Shown here one piece after another: positions 1 to 6,572 of a DNA stretch of 35,863 nucleotides. This DNA comes from an uncultured Oscillospiraceae bacterium. Its GTDB lineage: Bacteria; Bacillota; Clostridia; Oscillospirales; Acutalibacteraceae. A model generated the notes under the pieces. It was not told the DNA's origin and made no database searches. It saw only the letters and a list, made by a program, of their open reading frames with translations. The first letter of the stretch is position 1; every line of letters begins with the position of its first letter. Location: NCBI GenBank assembly GCA_905192745.1, contig CAJJLZ010000024.1, positions 1 to 35,863 on the forward strand. Reading direction: 5' to 3'. Both the position numbers and the translations under genes were made by a program.

Positions 1-2
1 CC

Positions 3-260
3 GTGTACATCTCCACCACCGGCGGAAGGCCCGTGGAAAAGCCCGCGGAGCCGGTTAAGCCCGCAAAGCCCACCCTCCGCGTCGGCGCAAAGGTGAGGTG
101 TAGTAACGTCCGGGTACACGCTACGGCGACCGGAAGCGGCGCAGGCGCGTCGGTATCCGGCGAGTATGAGGTCACCCGTTATCTGCCGGAGCGCCCCTAC
201 GGCGTACATATCGGCGGGCTGGGATGGATCCGCCCGGAAGAGTGCGAGGTGATCGGTTGA
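3..260 (+). CDS. Phage endolysin, C-terminal part (5' partial)
   Basis: Only the last 85 codons are visible and the frame is open to the window edge, so the true start lies upstream. The segment has a Pro/Lys-rich linker (about residues 8-24) and then a domain of about 60 residues (VGAKVRCSN... GLGWIRPEEC) that looks like an SH3-type cell-wall-binding module, as found at the C-terminus of phage amidases and lysozymes. The catalytic domain is not visible. Its stop overlaps the next start by one base (TGATG), which fits a translationally coupled lysis cassette. The endolysin call rests on this context and the wall-binding-like tail. Confidence 0.6.
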   Translation: MYISTTGGRPVEKPAEPVKPAKPTLRVGAKVRCSNVRVHATATGSGAGASVSGEYEVTRYLPERPYGVHIGGLGWIRPEECEVIG

Positions 261-496
261 TGAATACCGAAATCATCGTCGCCCTGCTCGCGCTGGCGGG
301 GACGCTGATCGGCAGCGGCGGCGGGGTGCTGGTGTCGTCCAAGCTGACCAACTACCGCCTTCAGCAGTTGGAAAACCGGGTGGCCGAGCACAACAACTAC
401 GCCCGCCGGATGCCGGTGGTGGAAGAACAGATCAAGGTCATCAACCATCGAGTGGCAGATTTGGAAGCGCATGAAGAAAGGAGCAATAGAGGATGA
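260..496 (+). CDS. Small phage lysis-module membrane protein (XhlA/DUF7365-like)
   Basis: A 78-residue protein with one N-terminal membrane segment (about residues 5-26, including a GSGGG run), then a charged amphipathic stretch (residues 30-78, RLQQLENRVAEHNN... VADLEAHEER) that should form a coiled coil. This is the layout of XhlA/hemolysin-type accessory lysis proteins that sit beside phage holins. Start and stop overlap both neighbours (TGATG and ATGA), so the three genes form one translationally coupled unit. The exact family is uncertain; the position between endolysin and holin is the strongest clue. Confidence 0.6.
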   Translation: MNTEIIVALLALAGTLIGSGGGVLVSSKLTNYRLQQLENRVAEHNNYARRMPVVEEQIKVINHRVADLEAHEERSNRG

Positions 497-795
497 ACAT
501 GGTGGTATTGGTGCTGATGATGGCGGTAACGGTGGAGGCGCTGGTGGAATACGGCAAGAGTATCGGGAAGGCGATCATCGCCGGAGAAGCCAAAACGGCG
601 ATCACGCAGCTTTCGGCGGTTCTGATTTCGGTACTGCTCTGCTTCGCGGTGGGGGCGGATTTCTATTCCGCGCTGGGCGTTACGTTCGCGTGGCCGTGGG
701 TCGGCAGCCTGCTGACCGGGCTGTTCGCTTCGCGCGGCGCCAATTTTGTGAGCGATCTGATTAAGCGGCTGCAGGGTGTGGAGAAGGCGGAATAA
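493..795 (+). CDS. Phage holin
   Basis: A 100-residue hydrophobic protein with about three membrane stretches (residues 2-18, 38-58 and 60-82) and a short charged C-terminus (KRLQGVEKAE), as expected for a holin that permeabilises the membrane and releases the endolysin. The start overlaps the stop of the preceding gene (ATGA), with GGAG-type pairing bases inside the upstream reading frame; a second ATG two codons later is also possible. A terminator hairpin follows 13 bp after the stop. Family-level assignment is from size, hydrophobicity and neighbours. Confidence 0.65.
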   Translation: MNMVVLVLMMAVTVEALVEYGKSIGKAIIAGEAKTAITQLSAVLISVLLCFAVGADFYSALGVTFAWPWVGSLLTGLFASRGANFVSDLIKRLQGVEKAE

Positions 796-808
796 GGCAT
801 AAAGATAG

Positions 809-839
809 GGGGGCATCCGTTTGGGTGCTCCCGGCTTTT
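809..839 (+). terminator. Terminator of the lysis operon
   Basis: A 10-bp stem (GGGGGCATCC / GGGTGCTCCC, with two G-U pairs) and a GTTT loop is followed by GGCTTTT. It lies just after the holin stop. The 13-mer GGCATAAAGATAG directly in front of it recurs before another terminator near 1.9 kb. Confidence 0.65.
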
Positions 840-843
840 AACA

Positions 844-1425
844 TTATCTAAGATGCTGAGAAAAGAACGGTTTGTCGAGCATCAAAAAATCATCGACCTC
901 TGGCCTGAGTTTTCCTAAATTTTGGCCTTTTACAATTACTACTACAACTATTTTCCCCATATTTTTTAACTGCTTATAAACAGTCAAGTAATCGGTGTCT
1001 GCACTCATGATAAACGCGACATCATAAGCATCGTAGTAAGCTTTTGTAAGAGCGTGTACGGCTAAATTTATATCTGTCCCTTTCTCTACTTTGTAATATG
1101 TTTTATGGTCGTTAATATCCATTTGAGACGACGGATCAACCGGACGCGCTATGTATCTTCCTTCGACAACATCAATATATTTTGATGACTTAAAGCCTTG
1201 AACCCATTTGTAATATTTGCTCAGTCTTTCATCCTCCATTAAAAAGTTGTCTGGTGCAGGAGCAAATATAAAAGTTTTTAAATAATCTATGTTTGGAAGT
1301 AACTGCGTTACCCCTTTAAAAAGAGTATTATAGTCAAGCTTTGGAGCGTGTCCATCGGGACTATATAAATCTTTGACAGCTATATCGAAATTCATGTGGT
1401 CAACAAACACCATACCCCTTAACAA
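844..1425 (-). CDS. NYN-domain (LabA/PIN-like) protein, probable RNase
   Basis: A 193-residue single-domain protein of the NYN family, PIN-like metal-dependent ribonucleases. The expected acidic residues are present: Asp in FVDHMNFD near the N-terminus, KGTD in the middle (KVEKGTDINLAVHAL) and SADTDYL near residue 140, so it should be catalytically competent. The TTG start is chosen because GGAG sits eight bases upstream; the ATG four codons later has AAGGGG only a base or two away. The gene is far AT-richer than its surroundings and is read against the lysis genes, typical of a lysogenic-conversion cargo gene. Its target is unknown; phage defence or RNA decay are both plausible. Confidence 0.75.
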   Translation of the reverse strand: MLRGMVFVDHMNFDIAVKDLYSPDGHAPKLDYNTLFKGVTQLLPNIDYLKTFIFAPAPDNFLMEDERLSKYYKWVQGFKSSKYIDVVEGRYIARPVDPSSQMDINDHKTYYKVEKGTDINLAVHALTKAYYDAYDVAFIMSADTDYLTVYKQLKNMGKIVVVVIVKGQNLGKLRPEVDDFLMLDKPFFSQHLR

Positions 1426-1448
1426 ACCATCATCTCCATAAAGTCTAA

Positions 1449-1480
1449 TGGGGGATCACTAATTTTCAAGTGATCCCCCA
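1449..1480 (-). other. Perfect 12-bp inverted repeat in the NYN leader
   Basis: Arms TGGGGGATCACT and AGTGATCCCCCA flank an 8-nt loop, 24 bp upstream of the NYN start and inside its predicted transcript. No T-run follows on either strand, so it is more likely a leader hairpin or protein-binding site than a terminator. A second stem (GCAAGGG / CCCTTGC) lies closer to the transcript's 5' end. Confidence 0.55.
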
Positions 1481-1530
1481 CGTTCGCTATCTAGCAAGGG
1501 GCAGGTTAAAGAACCATCCCTTGCACCATT

Positions 1531-1559
1531 ATTATATGCCATTAACCGCGAAAAGTAAA
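1531..1559 (-). promoter_or_regulatory. Promoter of the NYN gene
   Basis: Read on the minus strand this is TTTACT, a 17-bp spacer and a perfect TATAAT. Transcription would start near 1524, giving a leader of about 100 nt with two hairpins ahead of the NYN start. Confidence 0.6.
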
Positions 1560-1716
1560 CAACAACTTGCTGGTTAATTTGTAAAACAAAATTTGAAGAA
1601 ATTACATTTTATACCCAAAAAATGAACAATATTTCTTAAAATGACCGTTTTTTTCAGAAAAATGAAAAATGAAAACAAACAGCCGGGGAGCGATCTGCAA
1701 TTAACGCATCGATCCA

Positions 1717-1745
1717 TTTACAACAGCGGTATGGCGTGGTATAAT
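1717..1745 (+). promoter_or_regulatory. Promoter of a predicted small RNA
   Basis: TTTACA, a 17-bp spacer and TATAAT. No open reading frame with a ribosome binding site follows; instead two hairpins and a T-run come within about 60 nt. Confidence 0.55.
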
Positions 1746-1751
1746 ACCCGT

Positions 1752-1806
1752 GAGGAACAAAAGCTGGTGCTTTTACGGCCCCGCGTGCCAGCACGGGGCT
1801 ATTTTT
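1752..1806 (+). ncRNA. Candidate small RNA, about 55 nt
   Basis: The predicted transcript starts about 7 nt after the TATAAT box. It holds a perfect stem (AAAAGC TGGT GCTTTT, 1759-1774) and then a GC-rich terminator stem (GCCCCG / CGGGGC, 1778-1799) followed by TATTTTT. The first loop carries UGG and the second loop CCA, so a loop-loop contact within or between molecules is possible. No known RNA family is recognised. Support is structural only. Confidence 0.4.
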
Positions 1807-1905
1807 CCCCAATCTAAACATCGCCTGTGAAGTAGTCGGCCAGCAGATTATGGCGCGGACGAACACAGGGGATCATCATAGCCCGTGACGACGGGCATAA
1901 AGATA

Positions 1906-1947
1906 GCCGAGGAGCGTCGTCGTTATGGCGATTGCTCCCCGGCTTTT
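1906..1947 (+). terminator. Terminator-like hairpin with repeated preamble
   Basis: Stem GCCGAGGAGC / GCTCCCCGGC with an 18-nt loop, then TTTT. It is preceded by GGCATAAAGATAG, the same 13-mer that precedes the lysis-operon terminator. The right arm also forms the right end of the inverted-repeat element. Confidence 0.45.
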
Positions 1948-2106
1948 GTTATGAAATTTTTCATTCTCCAAAGGTTTCAGATCAGCACATTTGAAATAAC
2001 CATCAATTTTCCAATTTTCAAACACAAAAACGTATTTCTTCAGTCAAATAATTTTCCATGACAATCCCTCCCTATGTCGCGAGGCATTACGCACGGCATC
2101 CGCTTT

Positions 2107-2130
2107 TTTTGACTTGCATTTGACTTGCAT
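2107..2130. repeat. Tandem 11-bp repeats, candidate integrase arm sites
   Basis: Two adjacent copies of TTTGACTTGCA lie about 105 bp from the 3' end of the tRNA-Arg. Short tandem direct repeats at this distance from a tRNA attachment core are typical arm-type binding sites of tyrosine integrases. Function is inferred from position. Confidence 0.4.
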
Positions 2131-2179
2131 CTTTTCGGGTTTTATCGATAAATCGCGGTTATTTACGGGACAACAAAGA

Positions 2180-2231
2180 AAAAAGAAAAACGCCCGGAAG
2201 CCGCATAAACACACGGTTTTCAAGCGTTTTT
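2180..2231 (-). terminator. Terminator downstream of tRNA-Arg
   Basis: On the minus strand AAAACGC pairs with GCGTTTT around an inner GAA..CCG / CGG..TTC stem, followed by TTTTTCTTTTTT. It begins a few bases after the CCA end of the tRNA. Confidence 0.5.
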
Positions 2232-2234
2232 GGA

Positions 2235-2311
2235 TGGCCCGCCCGGAGGGATTCGAACCCCCGGCCTTCAGAATCGGAATCTGCTGCGATATCCAGCTTC
2301 GCCACGGGCGG
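2235..2311 (-). tRNA. tRNA-Arg, anticodon CCG
   Basis: Cloverleaf: acceptor CCGCCCG / CGGGCGG, D-stem GCGA / TCGC, anticodon loop TTCCGAT (anticodon CCG, reads CGG), T-arm with TTCGAAT, discriminator G and an encoded CCA. The outermost anticodon-stem pair is a G-A mismatch. The 3' end faces the prophage, consistent with use as attachment site; the gene itself looks intact. Confidence 0.9.
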
Positions 2312-2404
2312 GTATGTGGAGTATAAATTTGTGTGCATCCATCGCAGACAAAAATTTTTCTGCCACCGGCCAAAAGGAATAACCGCTGGATGGAAAGCTA
2401 CACT

Positions 2405-2433
2405 ATTTTACACCGAACCGCCCGATTTTGCAA
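2405..2433 (-). promoter_or_regulatory. Possible promoter of tRNA-Arg
   Basis: TTGCAA, 17-bp spacer, TAAAAT on the minus strand, about 90 bp upstream of the mature 5' end. A nearer TATACT lacks a good -35 partner. Apart from this and the promoter near 2.58 kb, the stretch 2312-2682 shows only AT-rich tracts. Confidence 0.35.
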
Positions 2434-2564
2434 CCCCTATTTTTCTTTTTTACTTTTTTTGAAGAAACAGGGTCAGAAACGGCAGAGAAATGCTAAAGGA
2501 ACCCGCTCAAAAGGGGGCGGCAACCGGCAACCGGACGAAATTCCGCCGAATGAGCGGCAGCCTC

Positions 2565-2594
2565 TTGCCACAAAAGGGATCCGCATTGTACAAT
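2565..2594 (+). promoter_or_regulatory. Promoter of the alpha-galactosidase gene
   Basis: TTGCCA, 18-bp spacer, TACAAT. Transcription would start near 2601, about 80 nt before the chosen start codon. Confidence 0.5.
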
Positions 2595-2682
2595 AAAGGA
2601 AGAATCGGGCGGCGTGTACGCACCGCCCAATGAAAAAACGGGACGGAATGTCCTGACGCGGCACGAGAGAGGATGGCGTATT

Positions 2683-4881
2683 ATGCCGATCAGTTATCAA
2701 AGCGAGACTCGCACCTTCCAGCTGAATACCGCGCACACATCGTATATTCTGCGGGTGTACGACGGGGGATACCTTTTTCACGAATACTGGGGGCGGCGGC
2801 TTCGCCCGGTGGATTTGACCCGCCTGTATCGGGTGTATGGATCGGGCTTTTCCCCCAACTGGCCGGATGCGTCCGACCGGGAGCACAGTCTGGATCTCTT
2901 CCCGGCGGAATACCCGGTCTATGGCGGCGGGGATTACCGCGCCCCGGCGCTGGAAGCCGCTTTTCCGGACGGCAGCCGCCTGCTTGATCTGAAATACGTT
3001 TCCCATACCATCCAGCCGAACAAGCCCGCCCTGCCCGGTCTGCCCTCGCTGGACGGCGGGGACGGAACGCTGGAGATTACCCTGACCGACGAGCCGACCG
3101 GTCTGACGGTGGTGGCGAGCTATACCGTTTATGAGGAGAGCGACGTGATCGCCCGGCATGCCCGGATCGTCAACCGTACAGGGGAGACGGTGCGGGTGAA
3201 CCGCGCCCTGAGCGCCAGCGTGGACCTTCCCTCTATGGATTACGAAATGATCGGGCTGTACGGCGCCCATACCCGGGAACGGCAGGTGGAGCGTATCCCT
3301 CTCCGGCATGGGATGCAGGCGCTGGAGAGCCGCCGGGGCGCGTCCAGCCATCAGATGAACCCGTTTCTTGCCCTTGCCGCGCCGAATGCGGACGAAACGA
3401 CGGGGGAGGTGTACGGCCTGACCCTGATCTACAGCGGCAACTTTATCGCTTCCGCGGAGGTGGACAGCTTCAACGTCACCCGGGTGCAGATCGGGCTGAA
3501 TCCCTTCGACTTTTCCTGGAAGCTGGAACCGGACGAGGCCTTCGTCACTCCGGAGGCGGTACTGACCTACAGCGCCGAGGGTCTGGGCCGGATGTCCCGG
3601 AATTTTCACCGGGTATTCCGGGGGCATCTCGGCCGGGTGAAGGAGACCGTGCGGCCCAACCCCATCGTCATTAACAACTGGGAAGCGACGTATTTCGATT
3701 TTAACGAGGAAAAGCTCTGCGCCCTGATTGAAAGCTGCAAGGGGCTGGGCATCGATACCTTTGTGCTGGACGACGGCTGGTTTGGCCACCGGAACGACGA
3801 CACCACCTCTCTGGGGGATTGGTTTATCCACCGGGAAAAGCTCCCCCGCGGGCTGAAGCCGGTGATCGACTGCTGCCATGCGAACGGGTTGAACTTCGGC
3901 ATCTGGTTCGAGCCGGAAATGGTGTCGGAGGACAGCGAGCTGTACCGCGCCCATCCCGACTGGGCGATCAAAAAGGAAGGCCGCCCCTTCTGTACCGGCC
4001 GGGATCAGCTGGTGCTGGATCTTTCCCGCCCTGAAGTGGTGGCGTATCTGAAAGAAACCATTGGCGGTATTCTCTTGGAAAACGACATTTCTTATGTGAA
4101 ATGGGATATGAACCGGCATATTACCGACCAGTATTCGGCGGGCCTGCCCGCCGACCGGCAGCCGGAGCTTCTCCACCGGTATATGCTGGGGCTGTACGCC
4201 CTGCTGGACGATCTCACCGCCCGATTCCCTCATGTGACCTTCGAGGGCTGTTCGGGCGGCGGCGGACGGTTCGACGCCGGGCTGCTGTATTATATGCCCC
4301 AGGTATGGACCAGCGACGATTCGGATGCGATCGAACGGCTGAAGATCCAGGCGGGAACCTCGATGGTTTATCCGCCGCGCTGTATGACCGCCCACGTCTC
4401 GGCCGTGCCGAACCATCAGATAAAGCGGGTTACGCCGTTCCATACCCGGGGGCTGGTGGCGATGAGCGCTTCCTTCGGCTATGAGCTGAACCCCCTCTCT
4501 CTGTCGGAAGGGGAGCGGGCCGCCATCGCGGAACAGACCGCCTTTTACCGCCGGGTGAACGATTTGGTGGCGGCGGGCGATTTCTACCGGCTGGCCGGCC
4601 CCTTTGAGGGGAACGCGGCCGCCGATACGGACGACGCGGCATGGATGTTCGTATCCCCTGACCGGAACCGGGCATTCGCGGTGTGTGTCCGGCGGCTGAC
4701 GACCCCGGCCGGGCCGGCGAGAGTAATCAAGCTGCAGGGACTCGACCCGGACGCGGTGTATCATATCGATGAGCTGGACGGGGATTTCGGCGGGGACGAG
4801 CTGATGTACGCCGGGCTGGCGACGCCGTATTTTATGGCGGATTTTGAGGCGCTCTCCTTTACTTTGACGCGCAAGGCGTGA
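2683..4881 (+). CDS. Alpha-galactosidase, glycoside hydrolase family 36
   Basis: A 732-residue cytoplasmic enzyme (no signal peptide), the usual length of RafA/MelA-type GH36 proteins. It hydrolyses terminal alpha-1,6-galactose from melibiose, raffinose and stachyose. The order is an N-terminal beta-sandwich, the TIM barrel from about residue 330, and a C-terminal beta domain. The nucleophile is Asp475 in KWDMNR and the acid/base is in TSDDSDAIERL (probably Asp545). Supporting motifs are VLDDGWFGHR and FGIWFEPEMVS. The ATG is chosen because GAGAGG precedes it and family members begin just before the QLNTAHTSYILRV segment; the frame stays open 23 codons further upstream. No sugar transporter is adjacent, so oligosaccharide uptake must be encoded elsewhere. 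Confidence 0.93.
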   Translation: MPISYQSETRTFQLNTAHTSYILRVYDGGYLFHEYWGRRLRPVDLTRLYRVYGSGFSPNWPDASDREHSLDLFPAEYPVYGGGDYRAPALEAAFPDGSRLLDLKYVSHTIQPNKPALPGLPSLDGGDGTLEITLTDEPTGLTVVASYTVYEESDVIARHARIVNRTGETVRVNRALSASVDLPSMDYEMIGLYGAHTRERQVERIPLRHGMQALESRRGASSHQMNPFLALAAPNADETTGEVYGLTLIYSGNFIASAEVDSFNVTRVQIGLNPFDFSWKLEPDEAFVTPEAVLTYSAEGLGRMSRNFHRVFRGHLGRVKETVRPNPIVINNWEATYFDFNEEKLCALIESCKGLGIDTFVLDDGWFGHRNDDTTSLGDWFIHREKLPRGLKPVIDCCHANGLNFGIWFEPEMVSEDSELYRAHPDWAIKKEGRPFCTGRDQLVLDLSRPEVVAYLKETIGGILLENDISYVKWDMNRHITDQYSAGLPADRQPELLHRYMLGLYALLDDLTARFPHVTFEGCSGGGGRFDAGLLYYMPQVWTSDDSDAIERLKIQAGTSMVYPPRCMTAHVSAVPNHQIKRVTPFHTRGLVAMSASFGYELNPLSLSEGERAAIAEQTAFYRRVNDLVAAGDFYRLAGPFEGNAAADTDDAAWMFVSPDRNRAFAVCVRRLTTPAGPARVIKLQGLDPDAVYHIDELDGDFGGDELMYAGLATPYFMADFEALSFTLTRKA

Positions 4882-4887
4882 TATAAT
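4858..4887 (+). promoter_or_regulatory. Promoter-like site at the end of the GH36 gene
   Basis: TTTACT, 18-bp spacer and perfect TATAAT straddle the GH36 stop. It could drive the DUF5058 operon, but a strong terminator lies between it and that operon. Confidence 0.4.
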
Positions 4888-4897
4888 GTCGTCAGGG

Positions 4898-4920
4898 AAA
4901 AACGCGGCAGCGTTTTTCGT
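4898..4920 (+). terminator. Terminator of the GH36 gene
   Basis: Perfect 8-bp stem AAAAACGC GGCA GCGTTTTT; the T-run is part of the stem. Confidence 0.5.
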
Positions 4921-5039
4921 TGCGCCGCCAGAGAAGGCAGACAGAGATTCCGGCTGGGCGGCGCTATATACTATTGACGGGATCGGAGGCGGGGAGCGTT
5001 GTACCGTCCCGGACGCTTCCGGTCGGCGTTGCCTGAAAA

Positions 5040-5065
5040 GGGCGGGCGGCAAGCCCGCCCTTTTT
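5040..5065 (+). terminator. Strong intrinsic terminator ahead of the DUF5058 operon
   Basis: Stem GGGCGGGC / GCCCGCCC, loop GGCAA, then TTTTT. No good promoter is visible between it and the DUF5058 start 59 bp later, so it is either the second GH36 terminator or part of a regulated leader. Confidence 0.7.
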
Positions 5066-5123
5066 GCGGAGCGGATAGGCGATTTTCCCATGACGCATGA
5101 AAATACAGAAGGGGGTAAGAGGA

Positions 5124-5867
5124 TTGGAGAATTTCCTCAGCATGGCCAATTCCGGCGTGATGTATCTGATCGCCGGGGTGGTGATCCTATTCGTGATGCT
5201 GATGGCGGTGGTCTTTTTTGTGAAAGCGTACCGCGAAGGCGTGAAGATCGGGATCGACAAAAAGAAGATGCATAAAGCGATCACATCGAGCGTCACCTTC
5301 ACGATCGTTCCGTCGATCGGTATTCTGATCGGAGTGATTACCCTGGCGGGGGCGTTGGGCATTCCGATCCCGTGGCTGCGGCTGTCGGTGATCGGCGCAC
5401 TGCATTATGAGACGATGGCCGCCGACGTGGGTGCTCAGGCGGCGGGGCTTTCCGGCCTGTCCGCCGCGGAAATGACGGGGGATGCGTTCGTTACCGTGAT
5501 TTTCGTGATGACCATCGGCATTATCTGGGGCGGGGTGTTCTGCATCTTCGGTCTGAAGAGGTATCAAAAGACCCTGAACAGGGTTTCGCAGAAGGATAAC
5601 CGCTGGGGAACCATCCTGTTTAACGCGATGTTTGTCGGCATGGTGTGCGCTTTCATCGGCGCAGGCTTTGCGGATACCCGGTCCGGCGACTTCACCAGCC
5701 TGATCGTCATCGCGGTGTCGGCGCTGTTCATGGCGCTGTTTACCTGGCTGACCGAAAAAAAGGGGCAGAAGTGGCTGGAGAGCTTTTCCCTCTCCTTCAG
5801 CATGATTCTGGGGATGGCGTCCGCGATCCTGTATCAGTCGGTCATTCTGCCCGCGATAGGAGGCTGA
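5124..5867 (+). CDS. DUF5058 family membrane protein
   Basis: A 247-residue integral membrane protein with about six to seven hydrophobic segments (for example residues 10-30, 55-80, 125-148, 170-190, 200-215 and 225-245). The family is uncharacterised; I recognise it from the N-terminal ENFLSMANSGVMYL-type opening and overall layout. The TTG start is preferred: GGGGGT sits seven bases before it, while the ATG nine codons upstream has no ribosome binding site. It is followed four bases later by a second membrane protein and then by an M20 peptidase, so all three are one operon. A transporter for the peptidase's substrate or product is a reasonable inference, not shown. Confidence 0.75.
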   Translation: MENFLSMANSGVMYLIAGVVILFVMLMAVVFFVKAYREGVKIGIDKKKMHKAITSSVTFTIVPSIGILIGVITLAGALGIPIPWLRLSVIGALHYETMAADVGAQAAGLSGLSAAEMTGDAFVTVIFVMTIGIIWGGVFCIFGLKRYQKTLNRVSQKDNRWGTILFNAMFVGMVCAFIGAGFADTRSGDFTSLIVIAVSALFMALFTWLTEKKGQKWLESFSLSFSMILGMASAILYQSVILPAIGG

Positions 5868-5871
5868 GCGT

Positions 5872-6561
5872 ATGGCAAAGAATACGAAAAATCCAACGAA
5901 TAAAAAAGAACGGGATTTTGACGATCAGATGCACTGGTACGGGCGGATCTGGACCGGGATCGCCCTCTGCCTGATGCTGATGGTGCCGCTTTTTGTGGCG
6001 CTGTATTTTCAGGCGTCCCCCAGCCTGAAGGGGCTGCTGGCGGGGGCGGCGGGAATCTGCGTCATCTACCTGCCCTCCAGCATCGTCGAGGTGATTACAT
6101 ACGCCCCCATGCTCGGGACCGGGGCGACCTATCTCGCCTTTGTCACCGGCAACCTGACCAACCTGAAAATCCCCTGCTGTATGAATGCGCGGGAAATCGT
6201 TGGAACCGAATACGGCACGAAGGAAAATGAGATTATCTCTACGCTGTCGGTGGCGGCTTCGGCGCTGGTGACCTGCGTGATCCTGATAATCGGGGTGATC
6301 CTGCTGGTGCCGCTGACTCCGATCCTGCAGAACGAGAGCCTGCAGCCGGCCTTCAACTGCGTAGTGCCCGCCCTGTTTGGCGCGCTGGGATATAAATATT
6401 TCTCCAAAACGCCGCTGGTAGCGGTCGCGCCCTTTGTGACGATGACCGCGCTCTGCCTGCTGGTGCCGTCCGCCGCCAATCAGGTGGCGGTTCTGGTGCC
6501 GATTTCGGCCGTGATTTCCATCGCGGTGGCCCGGCTGCTGTATATCCGGAAAAAGATTTAG
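5872..6561 (+). CDS. Integral membrane protein, partner of DUF5058
   Basis: A 229-residue protein with a polar, Lys-rich N-terminus (residues 1-25) and about six membrane segments. A conserved-looking loop, GTGATYLAFVTGNLTNLKIPCCMNAREI, lies near residues 82-110 and includes adjacent cysteines. The start follows GGAGG in the tail of the DUF5058 gene; the spacing of four bases implies cotranscription. I do not recognise a characterised family. The GNLTNLKIP segment followed by an amphipathic region is reminiscent of a substrate-binding loop in transporters, which is speculation. Confidence 0.7.
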   Translation: MAKNTKNPTNKKERDFDDQMHWYGRIWTGIALCLMLMVPLFVALYFQASPSLKGLLAGAAGICVIYLPSSIVEVITYAPMLGTGATYLAFVTGNLTNLKIPCCMNAREIVGTEYGTKENEIISTLSVAASALVTCVILIIGVILLVPLTPILQNESLQPAFNCVVPALFGALGYKYFSKTPLVAVAPFVTMTALCLLVPSAANQVAVLVPISAVISIAVARLLYIRKKI

Positions 6562-6572
6562 GAGGAATCGGT

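Larger units (their letters stand above)
1659..1968. repeat. 310-bp non-coding element with imperfect terminal inverted repeats
   Basis: The left arm (AATGAAAAAT... CAAACAGCCGGGGAGCGATC) and the reverse complement of the right arm (AATGAAAAAT... CAAAAGCCGGGGAGCAATC) match over roughly 35 positions with a small gap. The interior holds a promoter, a short hairpin-rich transcript, further stems (ATCGCCTGTG / CACAGGGGAT; GCCCGT GACG ACGGGC) and two terminator-like hairpins. TTTCAG occurs just outside both ends and may be a target duplication or chance. It resembles a MITE or a non-coding RNA locus; I do not recognise a named family. Confidence 0.45.
1..2235. mobile_element. Right end of an integrated prophage (partial)
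   Basis: The stretch starts inside an endolysin gene and runs through a lysis module, a terminator, an AT-rich reversed cargo gene and non-coding DNA up to the 3' end of a tRNA-Arg gene. Lysis genes followed by a reversed cargo gene and then a tRNA 3' end is the usual order at the right end of a temperate phage. Base composition falls sharply after the lysis genes. Tandem 11-bp repeats about 105 bp from the tRNA end look like integrase arm sites. The integrase and the left end lie outside the window, so the boundary is inferred. Confidence 0.6.

Noticed and set aside
1654..1866. 70-codon minus-strand ORF in the inverted-repeat element
   Set aside because: Covers promoter and hairpins of the predicted RNA, no ribosome binding site, no domain.
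2018..2059. 13-codon minus-strand ORF MENYLTEEIRFCV with a strong GGGAGGG
   Set aside because: The ribosome binding site is striking, and another frame stays open for about 50 codons after it, but no product or context supports it; possibly a decayed gene.
2044..2373. 109-codon minus-strand ORF over the tRNA
   Set aside because: It reads through the whole tRNA-Arg and its terminator.
4890..5065. T-box leader before the DUF5058 operon
   Set aside because: A terminator is present, but the T-box sequence with UGGN and the specifier-loop motifs are missing.
2473..5091. 872-codon open frame on the minus strand across the GH36 gene
   Set aside because: Arg/Pro/Gln-rich antisense shadow of a GC-rich gene; no ribosome binding site, no recognisable domain, and the plus-strand GH36 enzyme is unmistakable.
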